Source: Daphnia carinata
Taxonomy: Eukaryota > Arthropoda > Branchiopoda > Diplostraca > Daphniidae
Length of the DNA stretch: 64,000 nt
NCBI RefSeq assembly: GCF_022539665.2
Contig: NC_081331.1
Location: forward strand, 4,684,501 to 4,748,500
Direction: 5' to 3'
Shown here: positions 1 through 12,811 of the stretch, in pieces
Layout: every line of letters starts with the position of its first letter
Position numbering within the stretch: position 1 is the stretch's first letter
Translations under genes and position numbers: made by a program
The notes under the pieces: model-generated
Seen by the model: the letters and a program-made list of their open reading frames with translations, nothing else
Told to the model about the DNA's origin: nothing
Databases searched by the model: none

Positions 1-3000
1 GTCCGGATTCGAGTCCAGTAAAAAATTGGCCTGAAGGACGTGAAGCTGCTCCTCGGTGAAAGTGGTCCGCACTCGTTTCGATTTCGATCGTCCGCCTCCT
101 TCCGGATCCGTTTCTAAAATTAACGGAAAAAATTGATAAGCCAACATGTTAAAACTAGAATGACTCATTTCTATAGAGTAGGGTCTTTATTATCTGCGAG
201 ATGATTCAATTAAAGGGCTGACTCGTTTCCCTATGGATATTTTGGGGGGATTTCGTATGTGCCCTCTCTTTCGTTGCCATTCCCAAATAAAGAATGCTGG
301 CCTTCAAAAGGGTCTTTCTGTATAGTACTAGATGTAATTCACATAATGGCCTTCCAAGAGGTTGCCGGCTCTTTATACTTTCATGTGAAAAGATTTGACC
401 AGCCGCTTGGTCCTGCTTTTTTTTTCTCGTTCTGGACGTAGCTGCCCGAGCTGGGGCATAACAAACGGGCGGCGATTCATCAAGATGACACACGGTCACA
501 GGTCCACGGTTTTTTTCTTCTCTCCTCCTTTACCACTGCACATACAAGAAAGGAAACAACAAGTCCATCCTTTCTATTCCGTTGAAAACGTAAAGTTCCT
601 CTTTTTTTTTTTGTGTGTCAAATTTCAAAATCGGAGTTTTTCGAAAAATGTTTTATTTTTCTTCTTTTATATTCACCGTTTGTGTGACACATAAACAAGA
701 TCCAACGCCCCGTTACGAATAAACGCGGGCAGTGGGGGGTTGTGAATCTTCAAGTTAACATGTTCCTTTTTCTTAGGTAAAAAGAAAAACTGGGGGACGT
801 TTAATGTGTTGGTGCTGATGGCGACTTGACCAATCCGTCAGTTTTAGTTGCCTAGCGGTTTTTTCTTCGTCACATTCAAAATGCCTGAAAGAATGTTTCG
901 GATGCATAAAAGCCCCCAACAACCCCTCGATCTCGTTTTAATGGGTCACTTGCTATTCTTATTACAAGGATTCATGACGCCATTACGTGTCGTATAAAGC
1001 ACATCCATCGTTAAGAATTCGTATGGGTTACGTCTTGCTCGAATTACAAAAAGTTTTGAAATCTATTGCAACATTTTCATTTAATCTGTTAAGGTGAGAA
1101 ATGACTTAACAAATTTCCATGGGTTGTCTTATTAAATCGATTGATATCTAACGTGTCTCTCTGCAAACATTTGGATATCGTTATTGATGGGAATAAAAAA
1201 GTTTGATGGCTCTTGGTGTGAGATTAATGACGTGTGCACAAAGCAGTTTAGAAGGCCACGAACATAATCAAAAAAGAGCAAGGTCTTCTTTTTTTTTTGT
1301 CCCTAGTTGTGGCCTAGAATTTGAAAGAGTCATCATGGCGGAAATCAAGTGTCTTCGAGAAATCGATTTCCCTCTTTACGGAGGACTCCGTTGATCAGCT
1401 CAACACCATCCTCACGATCCCAATCAGTATAGTTTTGTCTGTCAATTTTCGAATACACGACGCCAGACAAACGAAACGTGATGAATCATTGGCTGTAATT
1501 CAATGTAAGATAAAAATGACCAACCCCACCTTGAAAAAAAAAAGGGTTCTAAACTAATAGTGCGTTCATTTAGTCTTCGTAGAGGCCTTGTTGATCTTCA
1601 AGTATGTGTTTCGAACAATCGCATTCCGATCGCCACTTTACCCACGCTATTCTATGACGAAGGTGTGGGAAGAAGGTAAACATTTTTGTTTTCAAAAAAG
1701 AAAAAAAAAATCGAAACATACAATAGTGTGCTTTATATTTAGAAGCTATACGATCGGAAGCTGACGTTAAAAAAACGTAGACTATGTCTATAGAAGCGTG
1801 AAACGTTTTCTCACGGTTCACTTTCCCCCGCCGAACGAGTTCAGTTGTGTGATGCAGAAGAGCGAGAAAAAAATCCATTGACGTCACATTCTGCAAAGCA
1901 CATTGTTTTTTTTTTTTTCTTGATTTGTTTAAGGCCAAATGTTTACATGTTCCACAAGGAAGTTGTTTTCTTTTTAACGTCAAGTTATTAATCCAGCACT
2001 GGTAAATTGTTGGGGGAATGTACAACCACCGTAGATGCGATTGAACTACGGCGTTATGCGGGTGGGCCCATCAAGGCTGATTAAACTAACAGTTTGGCCT
2101 TCTAATTTAGTTTTTTTTTTTCATGAAAAAAAAAACAAAAACGAGATGAAAATGTACCGTTTTCCGTGCAGAAGCAACTCGGAAAACGTTCGTCTTTCTA
2201 CATTTTTCTTGATATCTTCTAGTGTGTTTTACGAGACGGCAGGGTCAGGTGTCGTGCTGCATCGACCCCCGACGGCGGACGCCCGGATCTTTTTTAGCTC
2301 CTTATCACAAGAGCTAAACAAGCCGACAGTATATCCTCTACAGGGAAAGAATACCGACACAAAAAAAAGAGAAGTTTTTGCCATGCATAGATGTTGAGCG
2401 CAGGAGCAGCCAGAAGTTTGAACCCCAAAGTTTTAAACCATAAAATATACACACATTGAGAGAACGTCGTCCCTGTGTCATATATTATCTTTTCCTCTCT
2501 CGCTCATATAGGTAACGGTTGCTGCTGTTCCAGGGAAGAAGAAAATGAACAGACGCTCAGCCTCTTCACATCGGTGGTGGTAAGCATATCTCATCGTTCA
2601 CACGATCTCTCTCTCTATATATACCTGCAATATCCTACTGGGGCTGCCGGTATCTTGCGCAGGCGGTATTCTAACGTGTGTATTCAGTTCCTGCTGTTGG
2701 ACGATTTACGGCCAATGGTAATCGATGCACCAAGAGTGATGGGCAAACCCCGCGCCCATTTCAAAAGTATTTATTCCTATTTTTTCTTTTAAAGATCTGT
2801 TGCCTTTTTAAGATGTTTTTTCTTGTACAGGAGAACAGGCGTAGGATTGAAGGACCTCATTCGTTCTTATCAATTGTGTCTATGTAGATAGATCTGAGTA
2901 ATTTTTCCTGGAGAAAACTTTTCAGGGTTGTCTCTTGTTCGCTTACGAAACGTTCCGACTACAAGTTGGAGTCAACGTAGATCTACATGTCTAAACATAA

Positions 3001-6000
3001 ATAGGACGAAGGTCATCATCATGGCTCTTCGGTTGCTGACTGCAGGAGACTGTAGCCACACCAGCCGACAAAATCTCATATCATTATATATCCGAATTGG
3101 ATAAATAGAGAGCGCACCCGGCCAAGGTGAAACCGACAAACTGGCGGAGCGTTTTCTTAATGGCGTCGCTTCATATGCAAAGTTACTCTGTCGCTCTTGC
3201 TATCGTCCAGCTGGTAAAACCGCACCCCTCCTACCACCCCTTTTGAGATGAAAAAAAAAAAAAAAGGGAAACGCAGCACGTCCCCATGGTGCAAGCAACG
3301 GACTTGTGCAACGTTTCTTTATATACATATATACAACACGATAATAAATGACGATCAACAAAAGCCAATCGTAGGCCTATGCCACTTTATCGAGGGAACA
3401 CTGCCAAGGAATCTTTTTTTTACGATTGGCCCGTTCCGTGTTGTATACAGAGTGCTAGTATCGGATGTCTTACCGTCGGATGAGGTGGATCCGGCGTCCA
3501 GGCCGTCCAGGTAGTGAGTCTTGCAGAGAACGCGGCCTTCGTGCAGGGCAAACTCTTCACCGGTGCTGAGCTGGCGTCGGCAGGCGTCGCAGGCGAAACA
3601 GGCTAGATGGTAGACGTGCTCTCTCGCCCGTCTCACCCAATCGGCGGCCGAAATGGATCGACTGCATCGAGCGCATTTGGCTCCGAATGTCCTGTTTCAA
3701 TCAATTCGAATCACCATTAAGAAAGAATGCACCATTAGCAAATTTTAAAACAAACACGTAGACATTACAGAATATAACTTTGAAAATACAAGTTGACCTT
3801 TAATTGTTTACGTGGTCAAGATGATTTGATTTGCCTTTAAACGCTGGCTATTGTGCAGCCTGTGTTAGTCTTATAATAGCTACAGTAGAGTATAAAATGA
3901 ACATCATCTAAACGAACAAGTTACGTCGTATTTGTTTCACATCTATGTGGAAGAGTGCATTTTTTGTTTTTATACGAGCGAGTCTAAGACGATTAAACGT
4001 GTTTCCAGGCCTAGAAGATTGGTATCCCCGCTGCACGCGTAACGTCCATTAAATTGTTGGTCTGATGGATAAAAGAAACAACAGACAAGCGCCTTCATGT
4101 CCGTCCCCTCTTTAATATTCTCGTTCACAATAGACACACCGTTCAATTAACTTTTTGAACCCTCTTTTTGTATAAAGGCGTCAGTAGAAGCCCTCCCAGA
4201 TTCATTTTTTTTCATTATTAAAAAAATAATAATAATGAAGCTTCCCTTTTCTTTTTCTGTTACCGTCGGGATTCGTCGTGAGTCCTGGTCTATTTCAATT
4301 TTGTTTTAAAAACCTTTTCTATTAGACTTGATTGGTAGAACAGCCCTGAGCAGCTATTGTTTGATTTCATCGTACCTTCATTTATTCACGTTTGCTCGAA
4401 CAAAATCAAAACTATTTTTTGAATTAATAACGTGACGGAAAATGGCAGCTACATCGTTAAATACAGGCCCTGTGTCCCGCAATCATTTCTCGTGGTACAC
4501 AAAAGAAAAAAACGTTCCCAAAAGTGGTCGTGTCCATCACGTTCTGCCTATGCGTCATTGGCCAGTCTTCTGTTATCATAACGTGACAACTCCCCAGCTA
4601 GAAAGGGACAAGCTAAACATATTTACAATCGTTTTGTGGCTTTTTTTGGGGGGGGGGAGGGGAGGGAAAAAGAGAAACTCGGAACACAACATCTTCGGAA
4701 ATAAAGAGAGAAAATAGCAACCGCTATAGAAAGAAAAAAAACATGGCTGCCTGCGTGGTGGGTCGCATTTTTTTTTTTTCATTGTGGTGTCCACAATTTG
4801 GTCGTGTTCGTTTTTTTATTATTATTCTTTTCTTAAAACCGTTCAGGTTGGAAGTCACGGAAGTCATCGACTTTGTACGAGCGGTCGGAGACGTCAAGTC
4901 TTTAACACTTGGGGTATATTCAATTTTGTTTTTCTCCTATCTGTCCTCGTTGACATCACGAGCTCATCGACCCACAATCAAATGACAAACAAACGTTGGA
5001 ATGCTCAGCAATCATCTTAAGAAAGGAAAAAAGGAATTGTGTTGTTCAAGTGTGCCCACGAAGGGGTTGACAAAGTTTTTCCTCCAGTCACGAGAACGAA
5101 CTTGTGGGCAAATAGAATTTGAGGAACGTGATAGACGGTTGGTGGGAACGAGTTGAAGTAGATTGTGGTTATTCAGTTGATTTTATGTACCTGGTGTAAT
5201 CGGCTCGGCAGTAGATGGCTCCGGCCCTGACGAAGCAGGAAGGTTGGTTGTCGAGGGCCGTCCGGCAGACGGAACAGCGCAGGCAAGTCGAGTGCCACGT
5301 CCGGCCGGACACTTGAATCAGGAAGCGGTCGGTAATCAGCTCGCCGCAAGCAGCGCACACTCCGGCCGCGACTCCGACCTGGCCGCTAGATCCGGCTGTC
5401 AACCCGACGCTACCGTTACTCCCGACGCTCCCGATGCCACCGACGCCCATGCCGCTGGTCGAGTCAATCGAACAGTCGGACGGCGAAAGAGCTTCCGTCT
5501 ATATAAACGTGATTCATTTTTCTTTTAAATTCCAGAGATCAAAACACAGTTTCACGGCACTATATTTAGATATTAGATCTAAAAAAGTTTTACATCTTCC
5601 CCTCGATTGTGTCCATCAACGACTAGGAAGACGTACTCAACTGGAATATTGATGAAACAACTCCCTGTAGGCCACCTTTCACACACTTCGTTAACCGTCA
5701 AGTATTTCAGCGTGTACTACAAGTCTGGCCTCACGTTAAGCAACTAACAGCAGAGAGAGAGAGCAGTAGACTCACGAGTTATTAAATCACGCCGTAAAAT
5801 GTCTCATAAAGAACAAGAAAGAAAAAAATGGAGAATAAAGAGTAGATATACAAAGCTAAAAAGGACGCTAGCTCTACGGTTTTAGCTAATAGTTAGCAGT
5901 GACATATGCAAAGGCTATAATGCATCCGCATTTGATACGTTGGGAATTTCAGTCTCGTTTTTGTACGTTGCTTAGCATTTTCTTTTTGACTGTGAATAGA

Positions 6001-6431
6001 GGTTTACACTAATAGCGTGTGTCCTGGAACCAGTCCGCTAATGGACGTCCTTATTTTAGGCATTTGGATGTTGCACATTCCTTCTCTTGTGTAGGTTACA
6101 GTATTTATGTCAGATGAAAAAGTCTTTTTTTTTATAGACTCTCATCTCACGCTGAGCCTCTTTCATCGTGTATACTATGGTTACGGATGCCATTTCATTT
6201 TTTTTTTTTTTGTATATTCAAGAAGATGTTTCAACCAGTACCGCCAAGATCCGTGTGCATTTTGATTTGTGGATAGATTTTTATGGAAGATAAAATAATA
6301 TACGTATAGGAAATCAAGGATATCTATAGAGTGGACAGTCAAATGGATTTATGAATCACCTTTTCTCGTTTGATCTCGCATGGACTGACGGGATGTAGCG
6401 ATGAGGCCGGAGACATTGAAGTGTCCATAAA
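1..6431 (-). CDS. Awh: Arrowhead-type LIM-homeobox transcription factor (Lhx6/8 class), 5' part
   Basis: A nuclear transcription factor with two LIM domains (cofactor binding through LDB/Chip) and a homeodomain; Arrowhead and Lhx6/8 act in neuron and imaginal-cell fate. Coding exons on the minus strand are 6428-6360, 5498-5191, 3691-3474 and 113-1 (cut by the window edge). The phases join cleanly, giving about 236 residues. The first exon starts [10 protein letters not shown] at 6428, and an AG acceptor just upstream implies a 5' UTR exon. Residues 40-69 are Gly/Ser/Val-rich. LIM1 runs from C71 ([12 protein letters not shown]) to DYTR, and LIM2 from C132 ([19 protein letters not shown], then [20 protein letters not shown]). 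The homeodomain begins [12 protein letters not shown] near residue 211 and stops at SNPD. The LIM2 and homeodomain wording is closest to Drosophila Awh and vertebrate Lhx6/8, not Lhx1, Lmx or apterous. Introns are 861, 1,499 and 3,360 bp, far longer than in neighbouring genes. Confidence 0.9.
114..3473 (-). other. Large Awh intron before the homeodomain exon
   Basis: This 3.36-kb intron lies between the LIM2 exon (donor GTAAGA read on the minus strand) and the homeodomain exon (acceptor TTTTAG). It holds many poly-T/poly-A runs of 8-15 bases and scattered short open frames with no recognisable domain. I see no additional exon in it. Large introns in developmental LIM genes often carry enhancers; that is inference here. 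Confidence 0.6.
3692..5190 (-). other. Awh intron between LIM1 and LIM2 exons
   Basis: This 1.5-kb intron separates the two LIM exons. The donor after DYT-AG is GTACAT and the acceptor is GAAACAG, both read on the minus strand. It contains poly-A/T runs and a G-run near 4650. No coding or RNA gene is visible. Confidence 0.6.
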
Positions 6432-9400
6432 CTGCGAAATACATAAAACAATTATAGACGAGCCGGACCGTGCAAATGATTAGTCGTTGGCAATTGTTTT
6501 GTTGGGCCAGCAATTCTGAATGTTGATTAGTAGTTATGAATATGTTTTTTTTTTACCATGTCTTTGTGATTTATCCTGCGACGCACCTTCATAATTTCGA
6601 TCACGGCACTTTTGATCTCGAAATCGATCGAGTCGATATGGAATTCGAGTAAACTTTAAAATCGATGATACGCACAAAACAGAACTACGAGGAGACAATT
6701 AAAACAAAGTTCTTTCAGATCAACCTGAAACCTAACCGCAGACTCACGATAATCTTGGATCGTTGGCTGCACGAACCAGTGACAAGAAACAACAGCAGCT
6801 GGGTTCGTTATGAAGCGAATGCCGAAGTTATTGGCGTTGATGTGCTGTCACGAAAAAGAGTTACACACAAACGTCAACTCTACAACAACTGAAATATTCA
6901 CACAGATGCTAACGACTGAAGCAAAACTTAACCGCCCCAACACAACAACCCACACTCGGTGAACACCGGCCGAACATTGGACTCTGGGCCGGGGCGGACG
7001 GACATAGTCAAGAGGTGGGTGGGTGGGATTTTTTTTTCTCTCTCCTTTTTTTTTTTTTAAAGGTGGGATAGGAGGAGGGCTGCTGACTTGAGCGCGCACG
7101 CTCAAGCTCGCACCTATTGAACATAAAAGAAAGAAAAAAACAGGTCGGGGCCCTCAAAAGTCAACGCCCTTTTAGCGGACGGGGAGGAGGAGCTTGGATG
7201 GAAAACATCGCCAGCTGATTGGCTGCCCGCCGAGCGCGCAACACGCACCCACACACTGGAAACGGGCTGCCCGTATCCTCTTGCACCCCGTCGCCGCGCT
7301 CGAACAATTGGTCGGAGACAAGTTTCTTTTTATATATACTGTATATATTTTTTTTTCTTCCTATCGCTTACTGGTGTGTATGATGGCCGCCTGCCTAACG
7401 TGTGGGAGCGTGACCGGCGACTTTTATTTGATATTTTTTTTTTCTAAATCTCTTTTACGACGCTGCTGCAGCAAAAACGTTTGAATATGGGCAGTCGCAT
7501 ATAAGGAGGTCTCCGACGAAAAAAAATTGACTCCACTCTCAACAACAACAATAGCAACCCGTCGATCGAAGCGGAACTTTTCTTTTTTCATAAAAAGAAA
7601 AAAAAAGTATATAATATTTTATTCTTGTAGCTGAAGTATGATCATCTTTTAACATTTCTCCTTGATTTTTCTTTTTGACGTTTGCTTGTGTGTATATATA
7701 CAGATTTGGGATGTTAAGAGTGTTTGTTCGCTTGCCGTGAATAATAGTATACGATATAGGCATACAACGAGAAACAGGGATCGGTTGTCCATGAGAATAT
7801 TCAACTTGTGGAGAAAAAAAAACATAAAAATACCTGTAGGGGCCTTTGAACGCGCATTCCGCAATCTCTCTCTCATCTTTTGTCATTGACGAATGATCCT
7901 AGCGGTTCCGCCGTCGTCATAAACATGATTGCTGATCGCGCATTTTATCGTTGCGAAAAAAGCGGCCGTTTTTTTTTCCTTCCCTTTGCACAAATAAGGT
8001 ATAAGATTCCCTTGTTATGCTTGTTATATACATGTGCATTGACTGTATGGGGTCGAAATGTCGGCCTGTTACTCGCCAAACAGTTGTTAACGACCTTCGC
8101 TCGTTCCCCTTACTTCGGCTGGTTAAAAGAATTCATAGAACTTACATTCTCGTCATTGATTCATCATCGACGTAGTCCGATTTGTATAGTGAGATAAGCC
8201 TCTGTAGATTTAAGTAGATCAACGAAACTGGTGTCCGTAATGCACACGATCATGTAGAGTGAAAATAGAAGATCAATCATTCGGAACTTGATATAGTGAG
8301 AGTTGCTGAGGGACAATGGCAAAAAAAAAAAAAAGAAGTTTCTCTCCCCGCAGAACATATCATCCCTGTCATTGTTGGGATTTTTTATGGGCTATAGCCA
8401 CTTGATATTGAAATAATAGGGGCTGCTGTGGTGTGAACTCGGCGGAGCCGATTGTCGACGGCCAACCAGTCATGAAGTGCAAGCCTTCTCTCATCATTCT
8501 CTCTGTCTTTTATGTTCTACCGTCAGACATATGTACTTCATGATAGGAAACTATACATTCTTGACTCCTTTTTTTTAGGAGGAGGGGGAGACCTGACAAC
8601 GATTGAAAGAATGAATGAGAAAAAAATCCAAGTATAGCCTCTTTGTACTGGCAAAACGGAGGCTTTGGATGAAGAAAAAAAAACCAAATAGGGCGGATTC
8701 GGGGGGTATTCTCATATAGTGCAAACTCACTGTACGACATAGTGTGTGTACAGCAAAAATAAAAAAAGAGATGCGATGATTCCAGCGAAAGGCGTGAAGT
8801 GTATTATAAAAGTTGACAACGTGACCTTATTGTCCATGTCCCCCTCATTTTTTTTCCCCTTGTAGGGTTAACCACAGCAGTGTTTCCCTCTTCTCGTGTT
8901 CGCTAACATTTGAGACTGAAACAATTTTTTTTCTTTCCTGTTCTACAAATTTATTTCTGATATTGCTTATGTATCGCAACCAGCAGGAGTGCAAAGCCTT
9001 CTTTTTTTTTTATTTTGTTGAGAGGGGGGGAGGGGTGGACTTTTTGTATCACCGGTGAGTATATAAATAACCGGGTAAGGCTTTTGTGCACCGGAAAGCG
9101 AACTGCGGGGCTCACCTTTAGTGCGGTTTTTGGGCTCCGTTGACCTCTAATAGGTCAAATCGATAGACTATATATCGTAGATACATCACCTATAGTGTGT
9201 ACCACAACGTACAGAATAAAGAAAGATATTCAACCCCATTCGCAGCTGTTGATGGGGGGCACTGCTGCCGAAAACTAGAGAGAGAGAGAGAAAGGCATTC
9301 TACAAGAACAAGAAGAGAAAAAAGGTTGACATAGTCCGACAGTCGATAGACTGCGCGGCTCCACGGTACATTAACTTGAACAGGCATCCGCCAGTGTATC

Positions 9401-10554
9401 ATAGTCCATCGCCTAGCCTTTTTGTCCTTTTTTCTTTTTATTCACATACGGGATGAAAAGCAGACCTTCTATACGATCATGTCAAACCATTCGTTACACA
9501 GGTATATAGGTGTAGTAGTTTGCAGTATGTCGAGATTCTTTGGCTGCTGCCGTCTACTCCCCTCGCACAGCAAATCGAAAGGTGTTTATCGACGCCACAA
9601 GATCGTCGCCAAAATCATTAAAATTGCGGTTGAGGAATAAAAGAGGGAGAATGTGAGGGGAATCTCGGGGAAAAAAAAAGGGTGGCAGTTCTTTCTAGAA
9701 GATGTTTGGCAAAGCTTCCTTTCTTACGTCGGTCCCATCAAAGCATTCAATAGGTGATCGATGCACCGTGGATAAACCGTCGTCGCATTCTTAGTCGCTT
9801 CTTTCTCTGCCAAGGTAAGGGGGGGAAAAGGGAGGACTGCTTTTATATAATATGTGATCTGAACGCATCGTCGGCTTAGTGAAAGAAAAAACCCTTTGAC
9901 GCGGCGAAATCTCGTCGATGTAGGCGCGTTTTCGTAGCGAACGCGTCACCAATTTTTAGGCCTAAAAGGTGATTGGAGTGGAAAGAGAGCCAAGTCGGCG
10001 GCTGCTGTAAATCTCGTTACTTCCGCATTCAGAGATATACAAAAGAAGAAACACACTCCACATATTCAACAAAAATCTTCCTCTCTTCAAAGACCATTAG
10101 ATCATATAAAAAGTTGCGACGCGAAGATCGATCAATCTCGATTTCGAATTCAGCGGCACGAGACTGCTAAACATCGTTTTACACTTCTTTTTATGTTCAT
10201 CCCCTTTCAAAAGTTGCTGGAGCTTGAGTTTACCTTTGTCGTTTGGATGTAGTAGATTCCAAACACAAGTTTGGAATGTTGACTCAAAAATCTTGGACAC
10301 GACTCAAGCGATCAAAATGATGTGTATGATGATGAAAAAGGCGAGAAAGAGTACAATGGACATGGTCCATATTGGCTCTTAGAAGAGCACGAGCAAGCTC
10401 GGCATAATCACAGACAACACACAACAAAAAGATATCAGGCGACGGGATAACGAGTAGCAATCAACTCGTAAAAATTTTGGTTAACAATATACATATATAT
10501 CAGACAATCTGGTATCAAAGACGGATAGACCTATAAGAGCCACACGAACGAGGC
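6432..10554. other. Upstream/intergenic region between Awh and TBC1D13
   Basis: About 4.1 kb without a supportable coding exon. The part at 6900-7330 is relatively GC- and CpG-rich and precedes Awh on the minus strand, so it may hold its promoter and 5' UTR. The remainder is AT-rich with frequent A/T homopolymers and a short AG/CT run near 9275-9292. Open frames here are short, biased by homopolymers and lack recognisable domains. Confidence 0.5.
6900..7330 (-). promoter_or_regulatory. Candidate Awh promoter/5' UTR region
   Basis: This GC-enriched stretch sits 0.5-0.9 kb upstream of the first Awh coding exon, which itself begins right after a splice acceptor (TTTCGCAG read on the minus strand at 6432-6439). 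A non-coding first exon must therefore lie further upstream. The stretch contains a perfect 8-bp inverted repeat with a 4-bp centre at 7087-7106. I cannot identify a TATA box or initiator with confidence, so the assignment rests on position and composition. Confidence 0.25.
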
Positions 10555-12503
10555 TCACGAAGAAAGAGAACAGCTTAGCGCTAATTGTACAGCGCAATCC
10601 AAAACGATGTGGACATCCATGGACGGAAAATTCTGGTGATAGAAACAATTCGTATTTGAAAATACGGCAGTTTGTTTAAACAGTTAGGAGTGGAATACCT
10701 GAAGAAGTTTCAAATTACAAGGGAAATCGCCCGATAGAAGATTCTCTCTCAACAGCCTGTGAAAAAGATCCCGGAAAAAGAAAACAGATGAAAACCTGTT
10801 ATATCGAATACGCATCTATACAAGTGGTTGCTACTTACACTATCATAGCCGTACACACGTAAATGAGAAATTCAAAACGGTTCTGATCTGCAAAAAGGGA
10901 ATCCCATATCCGTAAAATATCAGGCAACTCAAATTCTTGAGAGAGTAAAAGGGTCAGCCATCTAAATGCAAAGACGTTGATCAGTTTTACGGGTTTGCTG
11001 TTCTTTTCATTTGTTATCGCGACTGTTACCGAAAAGAGTAAAACTGAGGTTCTAATTCTTGATTTTTCAGCCTGTTCCAGACTTGAGGGTCGCACTCCTT
11101 CAATTTCCGCATCAGGCGATTCATCAGACCGTTGATGCCCATCTCACTCTCGTCAAGCGTCTTAATGAAGAAATCTCGAATCTCAGACATCAAACCGGTG
11201 AAACAGAAAAAAGTGTCGGCTTCAGCATATTCTGTTCAGACAATTAAAGAAATATATTGATTACGGATGCATTCCCAGTTTCTATCAATTAATGAAAAAG
11301 AAAAAACCTCTCCAGTCGCTATCGGCGTCCGTAGCAAAAAGATAATATATCGGGCCTATAATTTCATTCATTCCTTGAACGTAGCTTTGCCCTGGATTCA
11401 GTTTTGCATAGATGAACAGAATTCGTTCAACAACTTCCCAGTGAGCTTCTTGTCCTGACGATAGCACTGCATAATCTTCCTGGGCTTTTCTGACTGTGTA
11501 AGATACCTGTCATAGTAATCTTGGTCAGATAAAACATGTAACTTAATACTACGTTTGAAAATTACTTTGTTCATCCCGATTCCTTTGCGTTCGACAGTCC
11601 CCGCACTAAGTGCTGTATACTGTACTCTATTGTGGAGGCGAATAGAATCTGAATCCGGCCCACCCACAATTTGTTGACATGGAAAATCTGTAGCTTGCTG
11701 GAAGAAGGAAATGTCAGGGCATAGTCTCCTAAAATATCAAGCAATTGATGTCATTTCCAGTAAACTAGAGAGGTTAACTTAGAAAAGCCAGTTAGTTTAA
11801 AGTACTGGCTTAAGTATGAAAGCCACTTGAATCTATACAGGTTATCTGAAGTTCTTTAAATAACATGCAAGTTTTTGAAATTGACAATCCCATGAGCAAG
11901 ATTTTCCCACAAAAACCCTTAGCATAGTATAGCTCAATTTATATACCTGACATCTTTGTCTATTTGTAACAGAACTTCATTGTCCTTGAAGAAAGTCTGC
12001 CATTTACTATCAGGGTTTATGCTAAGTGGATGATCGTCCATGGTGACATCAATTCTTGGGCAATCTGTTCTTCCATCTTTCGGTGCCACAACCATTTCAT
12101 CTATGTTTATAAAATCATAATAATCACAGTTTGACCATTTTGATCCATTAAACAATGTTATACCTATGAATTGTTTGTACAAATCTCTCTTGCTTCTTAA
12201 AACTTCCTTCCATTGTTTACGATTTGGTGGTAAATAGTTCAGCAAAAGTTTCCAGCAAAGGGGACGGAGGCCACTGTCATCAGGTACACCTGTCATCCAA
12301 AGGTAAGCTTTTTTTTATGTCAAATTTAAGGCATCTCATGCTGGGTTACCTCTAAAACATTGCTTTCTGAATAACTTAAAATTTATATTATCTTCCTTTA
12401 GCAGCTCCTGAAGCTCATTGATTCTAGAGAAATTAATAGGATTAAAGGGACATAAACAAAAAAAATTCATGATAGAAGATTACTTTTCGCGATATGCCGC
12501 CAT
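10555..12503 (-). CDS. TBC1D13: TBC1 domain family member 13, Rab GTPase-activating protein
   Basis: A TBC-domain GAP that stimulates GTP hydrolysis by Rab proteins; the vertebrate family member acts on Rab35. Ten exons on the minus strand: 12503-12484, 12423-12350, 12289-12164, 12100-11947, 11728-11566, 11479-11308, 11231-11030, 10961-10839, 10756-10699 and 10632-10555. These sum to 1,170 nt, or 389 aa plus stop, against about 400 in human. All junctions are GT-AG with matching phase. The protein starts MAAYREKINELQELLK. The TBC catalytic pair is present: the arginine finger in IDKDVRR (R126) and the glutamine finger in YVQGMNE (Q214). Other family signatures are FKDNEVLLQ, EAHWEVVERILFIYAKLNPG, ADTFFCF, FRWLTLLLSQEF and RIWDSLFAD. 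Introns are 60-218 bp. The third exon boundary hides a 63-bp in-frame intron (12101-12163). The gene is divergent from the fucosyltransferase 308 bp away. Confidence 0.95.
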
Positions 12504-12811
12504 GACAAAAAATGGAATATCAACAAGCGTAAAAGCAAATTATGAAATATTTCTTAAGCTGTCAAAATAAGTCGGAACTCCCCCCCTCCTCCTGGAATTT
12601 TTTCCTCAATGTCCCTGTTCCTGCCACCTAGGAGTAAACTGAGGAAGCATCATTTAAAAAATAAGGGTAGAAGGTAAAAAAACGCAATTCAACAACCTGT
12701 CGTTCAATGAACCTCCGGAGATGCGCCTAATTAAGCTGGCAAACATTTTCCGGGAAAAACAGCAATAGTCTTTTTCTGCCGTCATAAGGGAAGAGATGAG
12801 TCTTCACGAAA
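12504..12811. promoter_or_regulatory. Shared intergenic/bidirectional promoter of TBC1D13 and the fucosyltransferase
   Basis: Only 308 bp separate the ATG codons of the two divergent genes, so both 5' UTRs and both core promoters must lie here unless distant non-coding exons exist. The segment has no obvious TATA box on either strand. This gap is short enough for a bidirectional promoter, which is inferred and not demonstrated. Confidence 0.5.

Noticed and set aside
5173-5358. Second minus-strand open frame overlapping the Awh LIM1 exon
   Set aside because: It is an out-of-frame shadow of the LIM1 coding exon. The LIM frame has the Cys/His pattern and correct splice phase.
11398-11565. Continuation of the minus-strand frame through 11480-11565 in TBC1D13
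   Set aside because: Reads into an 86-bp intron. Removing it restores the EDYAVL...EAHWEVVER alignment to the TBC1D13 family.
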